From Pseudomonas versuta (GTDB taxonomy: Bacteria; Pseudomonadota; Gammaproteobacteria; Pseudomonadales; Pseudomonadaceae), in the NCBI RefSeq assembly GCF_001294575.1, contig NZ_CP012676.1, positions 1,178,001 through 1,242,000 on the forward strand: a DNA stretch of 64,000 nt, written 5' to 3'. Shown here in pieces: positions 27,223-35,717 of the stretch. A program made the position numbers and the translations under genes. The notes under the pieces were generated by a model. It saw only the letters and a program-made list of their open reading frames with translations. It was not told the DNA's origin and did no database searches. Positions within the stretch are counted from its first letter, which is position 1; every line of letters starts with the position of its first letter.

Positions 27223-27906
27223 ATGATCCGTGTATTGCTCGTCGACGATGACCAGGAACTGACTGCAATGCTCAGTGAATATCTTGAGCGCGAAGGTTTT
27301 GAAACCAGTGCGGTGCATACCGGCGAGGAGGGTGAAATTGAAGCGCTTTCAGGGCTTTACAGCATCGTGGTACTGGACGTGATGCTGCCGCGCCTGTCGG
27401 GGATCGAAGTGCTCAGGCGTATCCGTGCGCGCAGTCAGGTGCCGGTGGTTTTGCTGACTGCGCGGGGCGACAACATTGACCGCATTACCGGGCTTGAACT
27501 GGGGGCGGACGATTACGTGCCCAAACCCAGCTCACCGGGGGAGTTGGTGGCGCGTTTACGGGCCATCATGCGGCGGGTGCAACCCGGCGACCGGCACACC
27601 TGCGAAGTCATCCGCAGCGGGCCGCTGGTATTGTGGCCCGGCAAGCGCCAGGCGCAGTGGCAGGGCCGCGAGCTGGGGGTGACCAGTACCGAGTTCAGCC
27701 TGCTCGAGGAGCTGGCGCGTTCAGCCGGGCAAGTGGTGAGCAAGCAGGACCTGTCGCTCAATGCCCTGGGTTGTCCCTTGACCCGTTACGACCGGCGCAT
27801 CGACGTGCACATCAGCAGCATCCGCCAGAAACTGGGGCCACGCCCTGATACCAAGGCCTGGATTCAGAGCGTACGTGGCCTGGGCTACTTGTTGATTGCC
27901 GAATGA
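27223..27906 (+). CDS. cpxR: CpxR-like OmpR-family response regulator
   Basis: A 227-residue response regulator. The receiver domain has the acidic pocket VDDD (8-10), phospho-acceptor Asp52 (VVLDVMLP) and Lys101 (YVPKP). The winged-helix domain (about 130-225) ends in the usual GLGYLL. Similarity to E. coli CpxR runs through the receiver (LLVDDDQELT, LLTARGDNIDRITGLELGADDY) and the effector domain (TEFSLLEEL). ATG at 27223 follows the ORF's natural start; the upstream extension is not CpxR-like. It overlaps the kinase gene by four bases. Confidence 0.88.
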   Translation: MIRVLLVDDDQELTAMLSEYLEREGFETSAVHTGEEGEIEALSGLYSIVVLDVMLPRLSGIEVLRRIRARSQVPVVLLTARGDNIDRITGLELGADDYVPKPSSPGELVARLRAIMRRVQPGDRHTCEVIRSGPLVLWPGKRQAQWQGRELGVTSTEFSLLEELARSAGQVVSKQDLSLNALGCPLTRYDRRIDVHISSIRQKLGPRPDTKAWIQSVRGLGYLLIAE

Positions 27907-29168
27907 GCAAACCCGGGCGGCTGTTCTGGAAGCTGTTTCTGGCATTCTGGCTGGCCACCAGCCTGACGTTTTTTGTCGGTATCTGCATCGTCACCTTCAG
28001 TGGTTCAAGGCCGGGCGACCCGCATCTGGACACCATCCTCACCAGCGAAGTGCATCTGCTGCAAGAGTTCGGTGTCGAGGCGGGAAAGCAACTGCTCAGC
28101 GTGTGGAAGCACCCGGATGACCAGGCCATTGGTGTGTATGACCGTAGCGGCCAGTTGCTGGCCGGTTCGCAGGTTTTGCAGCCGGCCTTCCAGCGCACCG
28201 TGACCAGCAAGGACGGTGTCGAACTGACGCTCCGATCCACCCGCGCGCCGGGTAATGAGGGTGAGCGTGGCCCCGGGGCGATGCCGCTGGTCATCGGTAC
28301 GGTGATGAGTGCGCTGTTCAGCGGCTACATGGCCTTCTATCTGACCTGGCCCCTGGCCTTTTTGCGCCGGGCCATGAGTGATGTGGCCCAGGGCCGTTTC
28401 GGCACCCGGGTCAAGCCCATGATGGGCGGGCGGCGGGATGAAATCGTTGATCTGGCCGAAGACTGCGACCGCATGGCCAATCAGCTGAGACTGTTGGTCG
28501 ATGCCCAGCAAAACCTGTTGCACGACATCTCCCACGAATTGCGTTCACCCTTGACCCGCATGCAGGCGGCCATTGGCTTGCTGCATCAGGACCCGGGCCG
28601 CCAGGAAATGGTCGGCCGCATCGAGCGCGAATCGGTGCGCATGGACACCCTCATCGAGGCGCTGCTGACCCTGGCCCGGGTCCAGGGTCGCCCCGAAAGT
28701 ATCGAGCGTGAGACGGTCGACATCCTCGAATTGCTGGCGTTGATCGTCGAGGATGCGCAGTTTGAGGCCGGGATCAAACAGTGCCGCGTCACCCTGCAGG
28801 GATGCCCGCCGTTTCTTACCCGGGTCAGCGGTGAATTGCTGTACCGGTGTTTTGAAAATGTGATCCGCAATGCCGTGCGTTATACCGCAACGCAAACCGA
28901 AGTACGGGTCCAGGCCCGGATCGATCCTGACACCGGTTGTTTAAACGTGCGCATCAGCGACCGGGGCCCTGGTGTTGAACAGCACCGCCTGAAGAGCATT
29001 TTCCAGCCATTTGAGCGCGGCGTGAGTGAGCCCGGTGCCGGTTTCGGGCTGGGCCTGGCGATTGCCTCAAGGGCCGTGGAAATGCACGGGGGCACCATCG
29101 TGGCGCGCAACCAGCCCTCCGGCGGCCTGACCGTAGAAATCAACTTGCCCCGTAACCGCGCTTCCTGA
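27903..29168 (+). CDS. cpxA: CpxA-like sensor histidine kinase
   Basis: A 421-residue membrane sensor kinase. Two transmembrane helices (about 8-32 and 127-150) enclose a short periplasmic sensor of about 95 residues, followed by a HAMP domain, the H-box HDISHELRSPLTRM with phospho-acceptor His211, and an HATPase domain with N-box VIRNAVRYT, DRGPGV and GFGLGLAIA. The H-box region matches CpxA (DISHELRxPLTR). It is translationally coupled to the regulator (ATGA). The sensor is shorter than that of E. coli CpxA, so the inducing signal may differ. Confidence 0.88.
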   Translation: MSKPGRLFWKLFLAFWLATSLTFFVGICIVTFSGSRPGDPHLDTILTSEVHLLQEFGVEAGKQLLSVWKHPDDQAIGVYDRSGQLLAGSQVLQPAFQRTVTSKDGVELTLRSTRAPGNEGERGPGAMPLVIGTVMSALFSGYMAFYLTWPLAFLRRAMSDVAQGRFGTRVKPMMGGRRDEIVDLAEDCDRMANQLRLLVDAQQNLLHDISHELRSPLTRMQAAIGLLHQDPGRQEMVGRIERESVRMDTLIEALLTLARVQGRPESIERETVDILELLALIVEDAQFEAGIKQCRVTLQGCPPFLTRVSGELLYRCFENVIRNAVRYTATQTEVRVQARIDPDTGCLNVRISDRGPGVEQHRLKSIFQPFERGVSEPGAGFGLGLAIASRAVEMHGGTIVARNQPSGGLTVEINLPRNRAS

Positions 29169-29195
29169 CCCCGCAACCCCGCAACCCATAACCCC

Positions 29196-29313
29196 GTAGT
29201 CGCTGACGAGGAACGAAGGCTGCGAGCCTTTAACACCCCGGGTGCCACTTCGGAACTTAAAACCGGGGCTGCTTCGCATCCCATCGCAGCCTTCGTTCCT
29301 CGTCAGCGACTAC
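29196..29313. repeat. REPIN-like inverted repeat
   Basis: Thirty-base arms beginning GTAGTCGCTGACGAGG at 29196 and ending CCTCGTCAGCGACTAC at 29313 are perfect inverted copies around a 58-base centre. This is a single copy of the core that also builds the arrays at 48361 and 56065. It sits just after the kinase gene and may end or stabilise its transcript. Confidence 0.85.
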
Positions 29314-29409
29314 CGGGCTTTTGCTTCTTTACACGAAATTACATTGCCTTGACGGCCCTGTACGCCATGCCCCCGTAGACTTGCAGCTCAAACTGAGCGG
29401 GAGACGGGC

Positions 29410-29847
29410 ATGTTTCTGGTGCATAAAAAAGGCTTCGTTGCTGGCAAGAAAATGGTCGACGGTCTGGTGCCTTACGATTTTTTTTGTGAAGACAATCCAG
29501 CCATCAATCTGTTTGTGTTTACTGGCGCAGGCGCGTCCGGCAAGCCGGTCGAAGAGCAGACGCTATGGGGCTTTACCCGTCTGGAACGCTTCGAGGCGTT
29601 GACCGGCACCCTGGTGTCGAACAAAAAGAATCAGGACTGGTTCCAGAGTGTGAATGTCCTCACCGGCCCTGCGCAAAACGGTACCCAGAGCGTTAAATTT
29701 CAGCGGGTGCTGAAAATCATCAAGCACGTCAGCGTCACCCGCAAGGCGGGTTACGAGATCCTGACCGATGAGGGCGACACTTACTTCACCCTCAAACCGG
29801 CGGCGGGTCACAGCGCTCAGACTGTGATTTACGCCGCCGATCAGTAA
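29410..29847 (+). CDS. Hypothetical soluble protein
   Basis: A 145-residue protein with no signal peptide or membrane helix; mixed alpha/beta composition and a basic central part (RVLKIIKHVSVTRKAGYEI). GGGAGACGG precedes the ATG at 29410. It stands alone between a REPIN-like element and the convergent aldehyde dehydrogenase gene, ending six bases before that gene's stop. I do not recognise the family; codon use looks native. Confidence 0.6.
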   Translation: MFLVHKKGFVAGKKMVDGLVPYDFFCEDNPAINLFVFTGAGASGKPVEEQTLWGFTRLERFEALTGTLVSNKKNQDWFQSVNVLTGPAQNGTQSVKFQRVLKIIKHVSVTRKAGYEILTDEGDTYFTLKPAAGHSAQTVIYAADQ

Positions 29848-29853
29848 CGGCTG

Positions 29854-31437
29854 TCAGGCCAGCGGGTTGCGGCTGCTTTTGCCGTTGACCAGACGCTGGA
29901 TGCCCAGCGGGTTGGCGTCTTGCAACGCCTGCGGCAACAGGCTGTCAGGGTAGTTCTGGTAGCACACCGGGCGCAGGAAACGGTCAATGGCCAGGGTGCC
30001 GACCGAGGTGCCACGGGCATCGGAGGTCGCCGGGTACGGGCCGCCATGGACCATCGCGTCACACACTTCGACGCCGGTGGGGTAGCCGTTTAACAGCAGG
30101 CGTCCGGCCTTCTGCTCCAGCACCGGCACCACCTCGGCGAACGCCTGCAAGTCGCCAGGTTCGGCGATCAGTGTCGCAGTCAGTTGGCCATGCAGGCTAT
30201 GCAACGCTCGCAGCAACTGGGCCTTGTCCGCCACTTCGACAATCACGGTGGTTGGCCCGAACACTTCTTCCTGCAACACCTCGGCGCCGTCGATCAACAA
30301 GCTGGCATCAGCCTGGAACAGCTGCGGGAAAGCCTGGTTGCCCTGTTGCTCCGAGCCTGCAATATGGCGAATGCCTGGCACTTGCGCCAGACGGTTAATG
30401 CCTTTGCGGTAGCTGCTCAAACCGCCTGCGTTGAGCAGCGTTTGCGCGGGCTGGTTGCTGAAAAACTGGCTGAGCGCTTCGACAAAGCCACTGAACTCCG
30501 GCGAGCGGATACCCAACACCAGACCCGGGCTGGTGCAGAACTGGCCAGCACCGAGCATCACCGAACCGCCCAACTCAAGGGCTAACGTGTCGCCGCGAGT
30601 AGCCAGGGCCTGTGGCAACATCAACACCGGGTTGATACTCGACATCTCGGCAAACACCGGGATTGGCTGCGGCCTGGCAGCGGCCATGTCACACAGGGCG
30701 CGGCCGCCGGCCAACGACCCGGTAAACCCGACGGCCTGAATTGCCGGATGCTTGACCAGCGTGGCGCCGACACCCGCACCGTAAATCATGTTGAATACCC
30801 CGGCCGGCATGCCGGTGCGGGTGGCAGCGCGCTCAATGGCCTGAGCCACCAGATCGGCCGTTGCCATATGCCCGCTGTGGGCCTTGAACACCACCGGGCA
30901 ACCGGCTGCGAGTGCCGAAGCGGTATCGCCGCCGGCCGTCGAGAACGCCAGCGGGAAATTGCTGGCGCCAAACACGGCTACCGGGCCGACCCCGATGCGC
31001 CACTGGCGCAGATCGGCCCGTGGTAGCGGCTGACGGTCGGGCAGGGCCTGATCGATACGGGCACCGTAAAAATCCCCCCGGCGCAATACGCTGGCGAACA
31101 GGCGCATTTGCCCGCTGGTGCGGCCACGCTCACCCTGGATACGTCCTGCAGGCAAGGCGGTCTCGCGGCACACGATGGCGACGAAATCGTCACCCAGGGC
31201 GTCGATTTCGTCGGCGATAGCTTCCAGAAGTTCAGCCCGGCGTGTCGCCGGCAAACTGCGGTACGTCGCGAATGCGGTGCTGGCAGCCATTGCTGCGGCA
31301 TCGACTTCGGCCTCGGTGGCCTGGATAAAGCTGTAGGGCAATGTTTCGCCGGTGCTGGCATCAAGGCTTTGCAAACGAACAGTGCCGGCGGCGCAGCGCT
31401 GCCCGGCGATAAAATTTTGACCGCTAATGTGTGTCAT
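29854..31437 (-). CDS. Alpha-ketoglutarate semialdehyde dehydrogenase
   Basis: A 527-residue NAD(P)-dependent aldehyde dehydrogenase of the 2,5-dioxopentanoate type. It oxidises alpha-ketoglutarate semialdehyde, the end product of non-phosphorylative aldarate and pentose breakdown, to 2-oxoglutarate. Motifs: the cofactor/substrate segment GASNFPLAFSTAGGDTASAL, the glutamate region FAEMSSINPV, and the catalytic cysteine in GQFCTSPG. Start at 31437 (MTHISGQNF) fits the family; an upstream extension does not. It ends the minus-strand aldarate cluster, 182 bases after garD, with REP elements in the gap, so it may also have its own promoter. Confidence 0.88.
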   Translation of the reverse strand: MTHISGQNFIAGQRCAAGTVRLQSLDASTGETLPYSFIQATEAEVDAAAMAASTAFATYRSLPATRRAELLEAIADEIDALGDDFVAIVCRETALPAGRIQGERGRTSGQMRLFASVLRRGDFYGARIDQALPDRQPLPRADLRQWRIGVGPVAVFGASNFPLAFSTAGGDTASALAAGCPVVFKAHSGHMATADLVAQAIERAATRTGMPAGVFNMIYGAGVGATLVKHPAIQAVGFTGSLAGGRALCDMAAARPQPIPVFAEMSSINPVLMLPQALATRGDTLALELGGSVMLGAGQFCTSPGLVLGIRSPEFSGFVEALSQFFSNQPAQTLLNAGGLSSYRKGINRLAQVPGIRHIAGSEQQGNQAFPQLFQADASLLIDGAEVLQEEVFGPTTVIVEVADKAQLLRALHSLHGQLTATLIAEPGDLQAFAEVVPVLEQKAGRLLLNGYPTGVEVCDAMVHGGPYPATSDARGTSVGTLAIDRFLRPVCYQNYPDSLLPQALQDANPLGIQRLVNGKSSRNPLA

Positions 31438-31508
31438 CTGTGTGTCCTCAAAAAAATCGGTGAAACGTGTAGGGGTGCGAGGCGGCTCTGTAACCGTCAA
31501 CACCTGCC

Positions 31509-31609
31509 CCTGTAGGCGCGAGCTTCTCAAAAATGCCCGGCAATCGAATGTGGGCTCGATTAAAAGCTCGCGAGCCAGCTCACTCCTGCAGCAAGCCAGC
31601 TCCTACAGG
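31509..31609. repeat. REP pair of the CTGTAGG...CCTACAG type
   Basis: CTGTAGGCGCGAGC at the left and GCTCCTACAG at the right are inverted, with further GCTCGCGAG half-sites inside. It fills most of the gap between garD and the semialdehyde dehydrogenase gene and may modulate read-through. Confidence 0.65.
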
Positions 31610-31619
31610 AGGTATGTAC

Positions 31620-33176
31620 TCAGGTAATCGCCCCGATCTGCCACGGTACAAATTCGTTCTGACCGTACCCGTGCTGCTCACTTTTGCTGCGCTCGCCCGA
31701 AGCAATGCGCAGCATCATGCGGTAGATGTATTCGCCGCGTTCTTCGATGGTCATGCTGCCATCGGCTATGCCGCCGCAGTTCACGTCCATGTCTTCTTCC
31801 TGGGTTTCCCACAACCGGCTATTGGTCGCCAGCTTGATCGAAGGCGAGGGCGCGCAGCCATAGGCCGAGCCCCGGCCTGTGGTAAAGGCGATCAGGTTGG
31901 CGCCTCCGGCGACTTGCCCGGTGGCTGAAATCGGGTCATAGCCCGGCGTGTCCATAAACACCAGGCCGTGGGCGCGGACCGTTTCGGCGTATTCATATAC
32001 GTCCACCAGATCACTGGAGCCAGCCTTGGCCACAGCCCCCAGGGATTTTTCAAGAATGGTGGTCAAGCCCCCGGCCTTGTTACCTGCCGACGGGTTGTTG
32101 TTGAGCTCGGCGTTCATTCGCTGGCAGTAGTCCTCCCACCAGTGGATGCGCCTGATCAGCTTCTCGCCCACTTCACGGCTGACGGCGCGGCGGGTAAGCA
32201 AATGCTCTGCGCCATAGATCTCCGGAGTCTCGGACAGGATGGCGGTGCCACCTGCGGCCACCAGCCGGTCGACCGCATTGCCCAGCGCCGGGTTGGCGGT
32301 GATGCCGGAGTATCCATCCGAACCCCCGCATTGCAGGCCGATAATCAAGTGGCTGGCGCTGACGGGCTGGCGCTGCACAAGGTTGGCCTGGGCCAGCAGG
32401 GACTTGACCTGCTCGATGCCGCTGGCGATGGTTTTCGAGGTGCCGCCCGTGCCCTGGATGGTGAAGGCCCGCAGGAACTCGCCTTTTTCCAGGCCTTGGG
32501 CCGCCAGCAAATCGGCGATCTGGTTGGTTTCGCAGCCCAGGCCGATCATCAGCACCGATGCGAAATTGGGGTGCACCGCATAACCGCCCAGTGTGCGCCG
32601 CAGCATCGCCAGGGCTTCGCCGCCGGGGTCCACGGCACAGCCGAAGCTGTGGGTCAGGGCAACAACGCCGTCAACATTGGGATAGTCGATGAGCGCTTGT
32701 GGATTGATATCCCGGCGGAAGTGATCGGCGATGGCCTTGGCCACGGTCGCCGAGCAGTTGACCGACGTCAGGATGCCGATGTAATTGCGGGTGGCGACCC
32801 GGCCATCGGGTCGCACGATGCCCATGAAGGTGTCGCTGGTCTGCGTGCCGACACCGCGTGCGTCGACACCAAAGGCGTAATCGCGGGCGAAGTCGCCCAT
32901 CACCAGATTGTGCACATGCACATGCTCCCCGGCCCTGATCGGCTGGCTGGCGAAGCCAATGATTTGTCCGTAGCGGCGCAGCGGCTGACCGGGCTCGATA
33001 TCGCGGGTCGCAATCTTGTGCCCGGAGGGAATCGGATTCAGCGCCACCAGCCCTTCAGCTTCCAGCACCAGGCCCTGGGGCACGGGTTGGCGGGCGATCA
33101 GCACATCGTCCAGCGGGTTGAGGCGGATCACGGCATTGGCAGCATTTTCGCTGCCTGTTTTAGTTATCAGTTGCAT
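31620..33176 (-). CDS. garD: GarD/UxaA-family sugar acid dehydratase (probable galactarate dehydratase)
   Basis: A 518-residue dehydratase of the altronate/galactarate family. An N-terminal SAF domain (about residues 1-95, with the HVHNLVMGDF segment) precedes the catalytic body (GIVRPDGRVATRNYIGI, YPNVDGVVALTHSFGC, IGLGCETNQ, GLQCGGSDGYSGI, FTTGRGSAYG). Galactarate is the likeliest substrate because a gene for alpha-ketoglutarate semialdehyde dehydrogenase and an aldarate-type transporter flank it; altronate cannot be excluded. ATG at 33176 starts the SAF domain. The upstream MFS gene is 28 bases away, so they form one transcript. Confidence 0.82.
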   Translation of the reverse strand: MQLITKTGSENAANAVIRLNPLDDVLIARQPVPQGLVLEAEGLVALNPIPSGHKIATRDIEPGQPLRRYGQIIGFASQPIRAGEHVHVHNLVMGDFARDYAFGVDARGVGTQTSDTFMGIVRPDGRVATRNYIGILTSVNCSATVAKAIADHFRRDINPQALIDYPNVDGVVALTHSFGCAVDPGGEALAMLRRTLGGYAVHPNFASVLMIGLGCETNQIADLLAAQGLEKGEFLRAFTIQGTGGTSKTIASGIEQVKSLLAQANLVQRQPVSASHLIIGLQCGGSDGYSGITANPALGNAVDRLVAAGGTAILSETPEIYGAEHLLTRRAVSREVGEKLIRRIHWWEDYCQRMNAELNNNPSAGNKAGGLTTILEKSLGAVAKAGSSDLVDVYEYAETVRAHGLVFMDTPGYDPISATGQVAGGANLIAFTTGRGSAYGCAPSPSIKLATNSRLWETQEEDMDVNCGGIADGSMTIEERGEYIYRMMLRIASGERSKSEQHGYGQNEFVPWQIGAIT

Positions 33177-33204
33177 CACGGTTACCCCAATAGAGCGCAG
33201 TGGC

Positions 33205-34524
33205 TCAGGCCAGTCCGCGTTCACGGTAGTCAATGAGGGAAGAAAACAGCATCAGGCCGAACGCCATGACCACAAAGAAGATCAGCGCCAGGAAATACGA
33301 TCCGGTGAATTGCACGATCAGGCCGATCAGGATGGGCACGATAACCCCGACCATATTGCCGCAGAAGTTCATGCTGCCACCCAGTACACCGGCTTTGGAT
33401 TTGCCGCCCAGAATGGCCGGCAGGCACCAGTACATGCCGCACCAGCGGATGAAAAACAGCGCCACACAGAGCAGGGAAATCACGGTGACGGCGTCCGGTG
33501 TGTAAGCCACCAGCAGGATGCACAACGCTGCAATGGCCGCCGAACCGCCAAACATGCAACGCATCACCTTGTTGGGTTCGCCGCCTGCGTCTTTCCATTT
33601 GTCTGCCAGCCAGCCGCCAAAGATTTCACCGATAAAACCGCACATGAAGATCAGGAACGTAGCGCCGCCCATGGCCTTGATATCCAGGTTGTGGGCCTTG
33701 TGCAGATAGCTCGGCATCCAGGTCAACAGGCCGTAGAACACACTGTTGTAGCAGGCATACCCGGCAAACATGGCCAGTACCGAGCGGCTTTTGAGCAGGT
33801 CCTTGAGGATGGCCTTGCGTTCGCCGTGGGTGCGGGCCGCTTCGGCATTGGCGTCGGTGATGTAAGCCAGTTCGGCCGCGTTGACCTTGGGGTGCTCGGC
33901 CGGGCTGTTGCGGATGTACCACCAGGCCCAGACACCGACGATCATGGTGCCGACCCCGGCAATCACGAATGCAATCCGCCAGGAGTCAAACCAGGTAATC
34001 AGCCCGGCGATGATGATGGCGCCGAACGCCGTCCCCAGTGGGGCTCCGCCATCCACCAGGGTCGCGCCGCGGCCACGTTCGTTAGGCGTTAGCCAGGCCC
34101 CGTTCAACTTGGCGCCGGCGGGCATGATCGGTGACTCTGCAACCCCGAGGCCGATACGGGTGGCCAGCAGTGTGATCCAGCTATGGGCGCCGCCTGCTAT
34201 GGCCTGAAAAAAGCCCCAGCCCACGGTGGCAACGCCGACGATATTGCGCACTTGAAAGCGGTCCAGCAGCATCCCGCCGGGGATCTGCATCAATGCGTAA
34301 GACCAGAAAAACGCACTGAGCATCAAGCCTTCCAGGGCCGGCGTCATTTCAAACTCGGAGGAAATCAGCGGCATGGCCACCGACAGCGAAGCGCGGTCGA
34401 TGTAGTTGATTGCCGACAACAGCAGCAGGATCAGGAATATGCGCCAGCGCACAGTGGTGGGACGCGAGGCATCCGCGTGATCGGCCACCGTTGACGACGC
34501 AGACACCGAAGTTTTGATGTTCAT
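33205..34524 (-). CDS. MFS anion:cation symporter, GudP/GarP-like aldarate permease
   Basis: A 439-residue, 12-helix transporter of the ACS family. YIDRASLSVAMPLIS in helix 1, the motif A region (MLLDRFQVRN) and GVAESPIMPAGAK are typical of D-glucarate/D-galactarate and tartrate permeases. It should import the sugar acid attacked by the adjacent dehydratase. It lies 65 bases downstream of the FAH-family gene, with a small hairpin between. Confidence 0.85.
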   Translation of the reverse strand: MNIKTSVSASSTVADHADASRPTTVRWRIFLILLLLSAINYIDRASLSVAMPLISSEFEMTPALEGLMLSAFFWSYALMQIPGGMLLDRFQVRNIVGVATVGWGFFQAIAGGAHSWITLLATRIGLGVAESPIMPAGAKLNGAWLTPNERGRGATLVDGGAPLGTAFGAIIIAGLITWFDSWRIAFVIAGVGTMIVGVWAWWYIRNSPAEHPKVNAAELAYITDANAEAARTHGERKAILKDLLKSRSVLAMFAGYACYNSVFYGLLTWMPSYLHKAHNLDIKAMGGATFLIFMCGFIGEIFGGWLADKWKDAGGEPNKVMRCMFGGSAAIAALCILLVAYTPDAVTVISLLCVALFFIRWCGMYWCLPAILGGKSKAGVLGGSMNFCGNMVGVIVPILIGLIVQFTGSYFLALIFFVVMAFGLMLFSSLIDYRERGLA

Positions 34525-34560
34525 ACCTGTCTCGTTTCTTATATTTTTTATTAAACGGGG

Positions 34561-34580
34561 CGGGTCTGTTGCCAGACCCG
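34561..34580 (-). terminator. Intercistronic hairpin
   Basis: Perfect 8-base stem CGGGTCTG/CAGACCCG around a four-base loop, between the FAH-family gene and the transporter gene. On the transcribed strand it is followed by a short T-containing stretch, so it could partly terminate or act as an mRNA processing or stability element. Confidence 0.4.
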
Positions 34581-34589
34581 AAAAACGCT

Positions 34590-35588
34590 TTACAGCGGTT
34601 TGACCTTGCCGGCGGGCAGCTCGGCGGTGCCTGCCTGAATGCCATTGATCAGTGGCTCGCCAAACTCGGCCATGCTGATTTCGAACCGGTCGCCTTCGCG
34701 GGTTTGGATGTTGTCGGCGAAGGACAGGGTGGCGGTGCCGAAGAAGTGCACATGCACATCGCCCGGGCGCAGGAATTGCGCATATTTGAAGTGATGGTAT
34801 TCAAGGTTTTCGAGGCTGTGGCACATGTTGTCCTCGCCGCTGAGGAACTCTTTTTCCCAGATCACCTCATCGCCTCGCAGGATGCGGCTCATCCCGCTCA
34901 AATGACGCGGCAGCTCCCCGACCCGCAATTCCGGGCCATAGCTGCAATTGCGCAACTTGGAATGGGCCAGGTACAGGTAATTGCGCCGCTCCATGATGTG
35001 GTCGGAAAACTCATTGCCCAGGGCAAAACCGACCCGGTACGGTTTACCGTCTTCGCCGACCACATACAGGCCGGTCAGCTCGGGCTCTTCGCCTGCATCC
35101 TCGGCAAAAGGCGGCTTGTCAAAGGCCGCGCCGGGGCGTACCACAATCGAGCCGTCGCCCTTGTAGAACCACTCCGGCTGGACCCCCGGGGTGCCCGCGG
35201 GCGGACGTCCACCTTCGATGCCCCACTGGAAAATCCGTGCGGTATCGGTCATTGCCGCCTGCTCTCCGGCGTTTTTCTGGTGCATTTTGTCGCGGGTCGA
35301 AGCGCTGCCCAGGTGGGTCAGGCCGGTGCCGCTGACCAGGCAATGGGCCGGGTCCTGGTGATCAAGCGGCGGCAAGACCCGGCCTTCGTGCAAGGTCTGG
35401 CGATAACTGTGCGGGCTTGGGTCGGTGCCGCGTTCCAGCACTTCTTCAACCAGACCATGGCCTTTGGCAATTGCGCCTAGCGCCAGCTCCCGGGTCGTGT
35501 CGGTGGCCCGCACCACATGGATTTCATCGCCTTCAATAACACCGACGTGTCGCGTGCCCTGGGGGGTTTCAAACTGGATTAGACGCAT
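34590..35588 (-). CDS. FAH-superfamily AraD1/GguC-type sugar acid dehydratase
   Basis: A 332-residue fumarylacetoacetate-hydrolase-fold enzyme. The metal-binding region is in the FALGNEFSDHIMER and LAHSKLRNCSYGPEL segments. Proteins of this AraD1/GguC type dehydrate 2-keto-3-deoxy sugar acids (for example 2-keto-3-deoxy-L-arabonate) to alpha-ketoglutarate semialdehyde. Here the DapA-fold enzyme KdgD, normally paired with GarD in pseudomonads, is missing, so this protein probably supplies that step. First gene of the cluster, divergent from the LysR regulator. ATG at 35588 begins MRLIQFETPQG; the longer frame has no ribosome binding site. Confidence 0.78.
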   Translation of the reverse strand: MRLIQFETPQGTRHVGVIEGDEIHVVRATDTTRELALGAIAKGHGLVEEVLERGTDPSPHSYRQTLHEGRVLPPLDHQDPAHCLVSGTGLTHLGSASTRDKMHQKNAGEQAAMTDTARIFQWGIEGGRPPAGTPGVQPEWFYKGDGSIVVRPGAAFDKPPFAEDAGEEPELTGLYVVGEDGKPYRVGFALGNEFSDHIMERRNYLYLAHSKLRNCSYGPELRVGELPRHLSGMSRILRGDEVIWEKEFLSGEDNMCHSLENLEYHHFKYAQFLRPGDVHVHFFGTATLSFADNIQTREGDRFEISMAEFGEPLINGIQAGTAELPAGKVKPL

Positions 35589-35590
35589 GG

Positions 35591-35649
35591 AGTGAGCTCT
35601 TCGCAGATTATTTTTATCGCGAGCCATAACGGCTCTTCTGGCGCTCACT
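35591..35649. promoter_or_regulatory. Candidate LysR-type operator region
   Basis: In the 129-base divergent space, AGTGAGC (35591-35597) and GCTCACT (35643-35649) form an outer inverted repeat, and GAGCC-N5-GGCTC (35621-35635) an inner perfect dyad. Nested dyads between a LysR gene and its target operon are the usual recognition and activation sites. Assignment is inferred. Confidence 0.4.
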
Positions 35650-35717
35650 TTAATTTTTGTCAGGGATGCTGCCTAATGACAGATGCTGATTGAGCGATAA
35701 CCATTAGTCATCCCCCT

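Noticed and set aside
31968..33236. 422-codon plus-strand frame
   Set aside because: Antisense to garD, whose protein is clearly recognisable; similar long shadows occur opposite the RND pump (60444-61757) and wssE.
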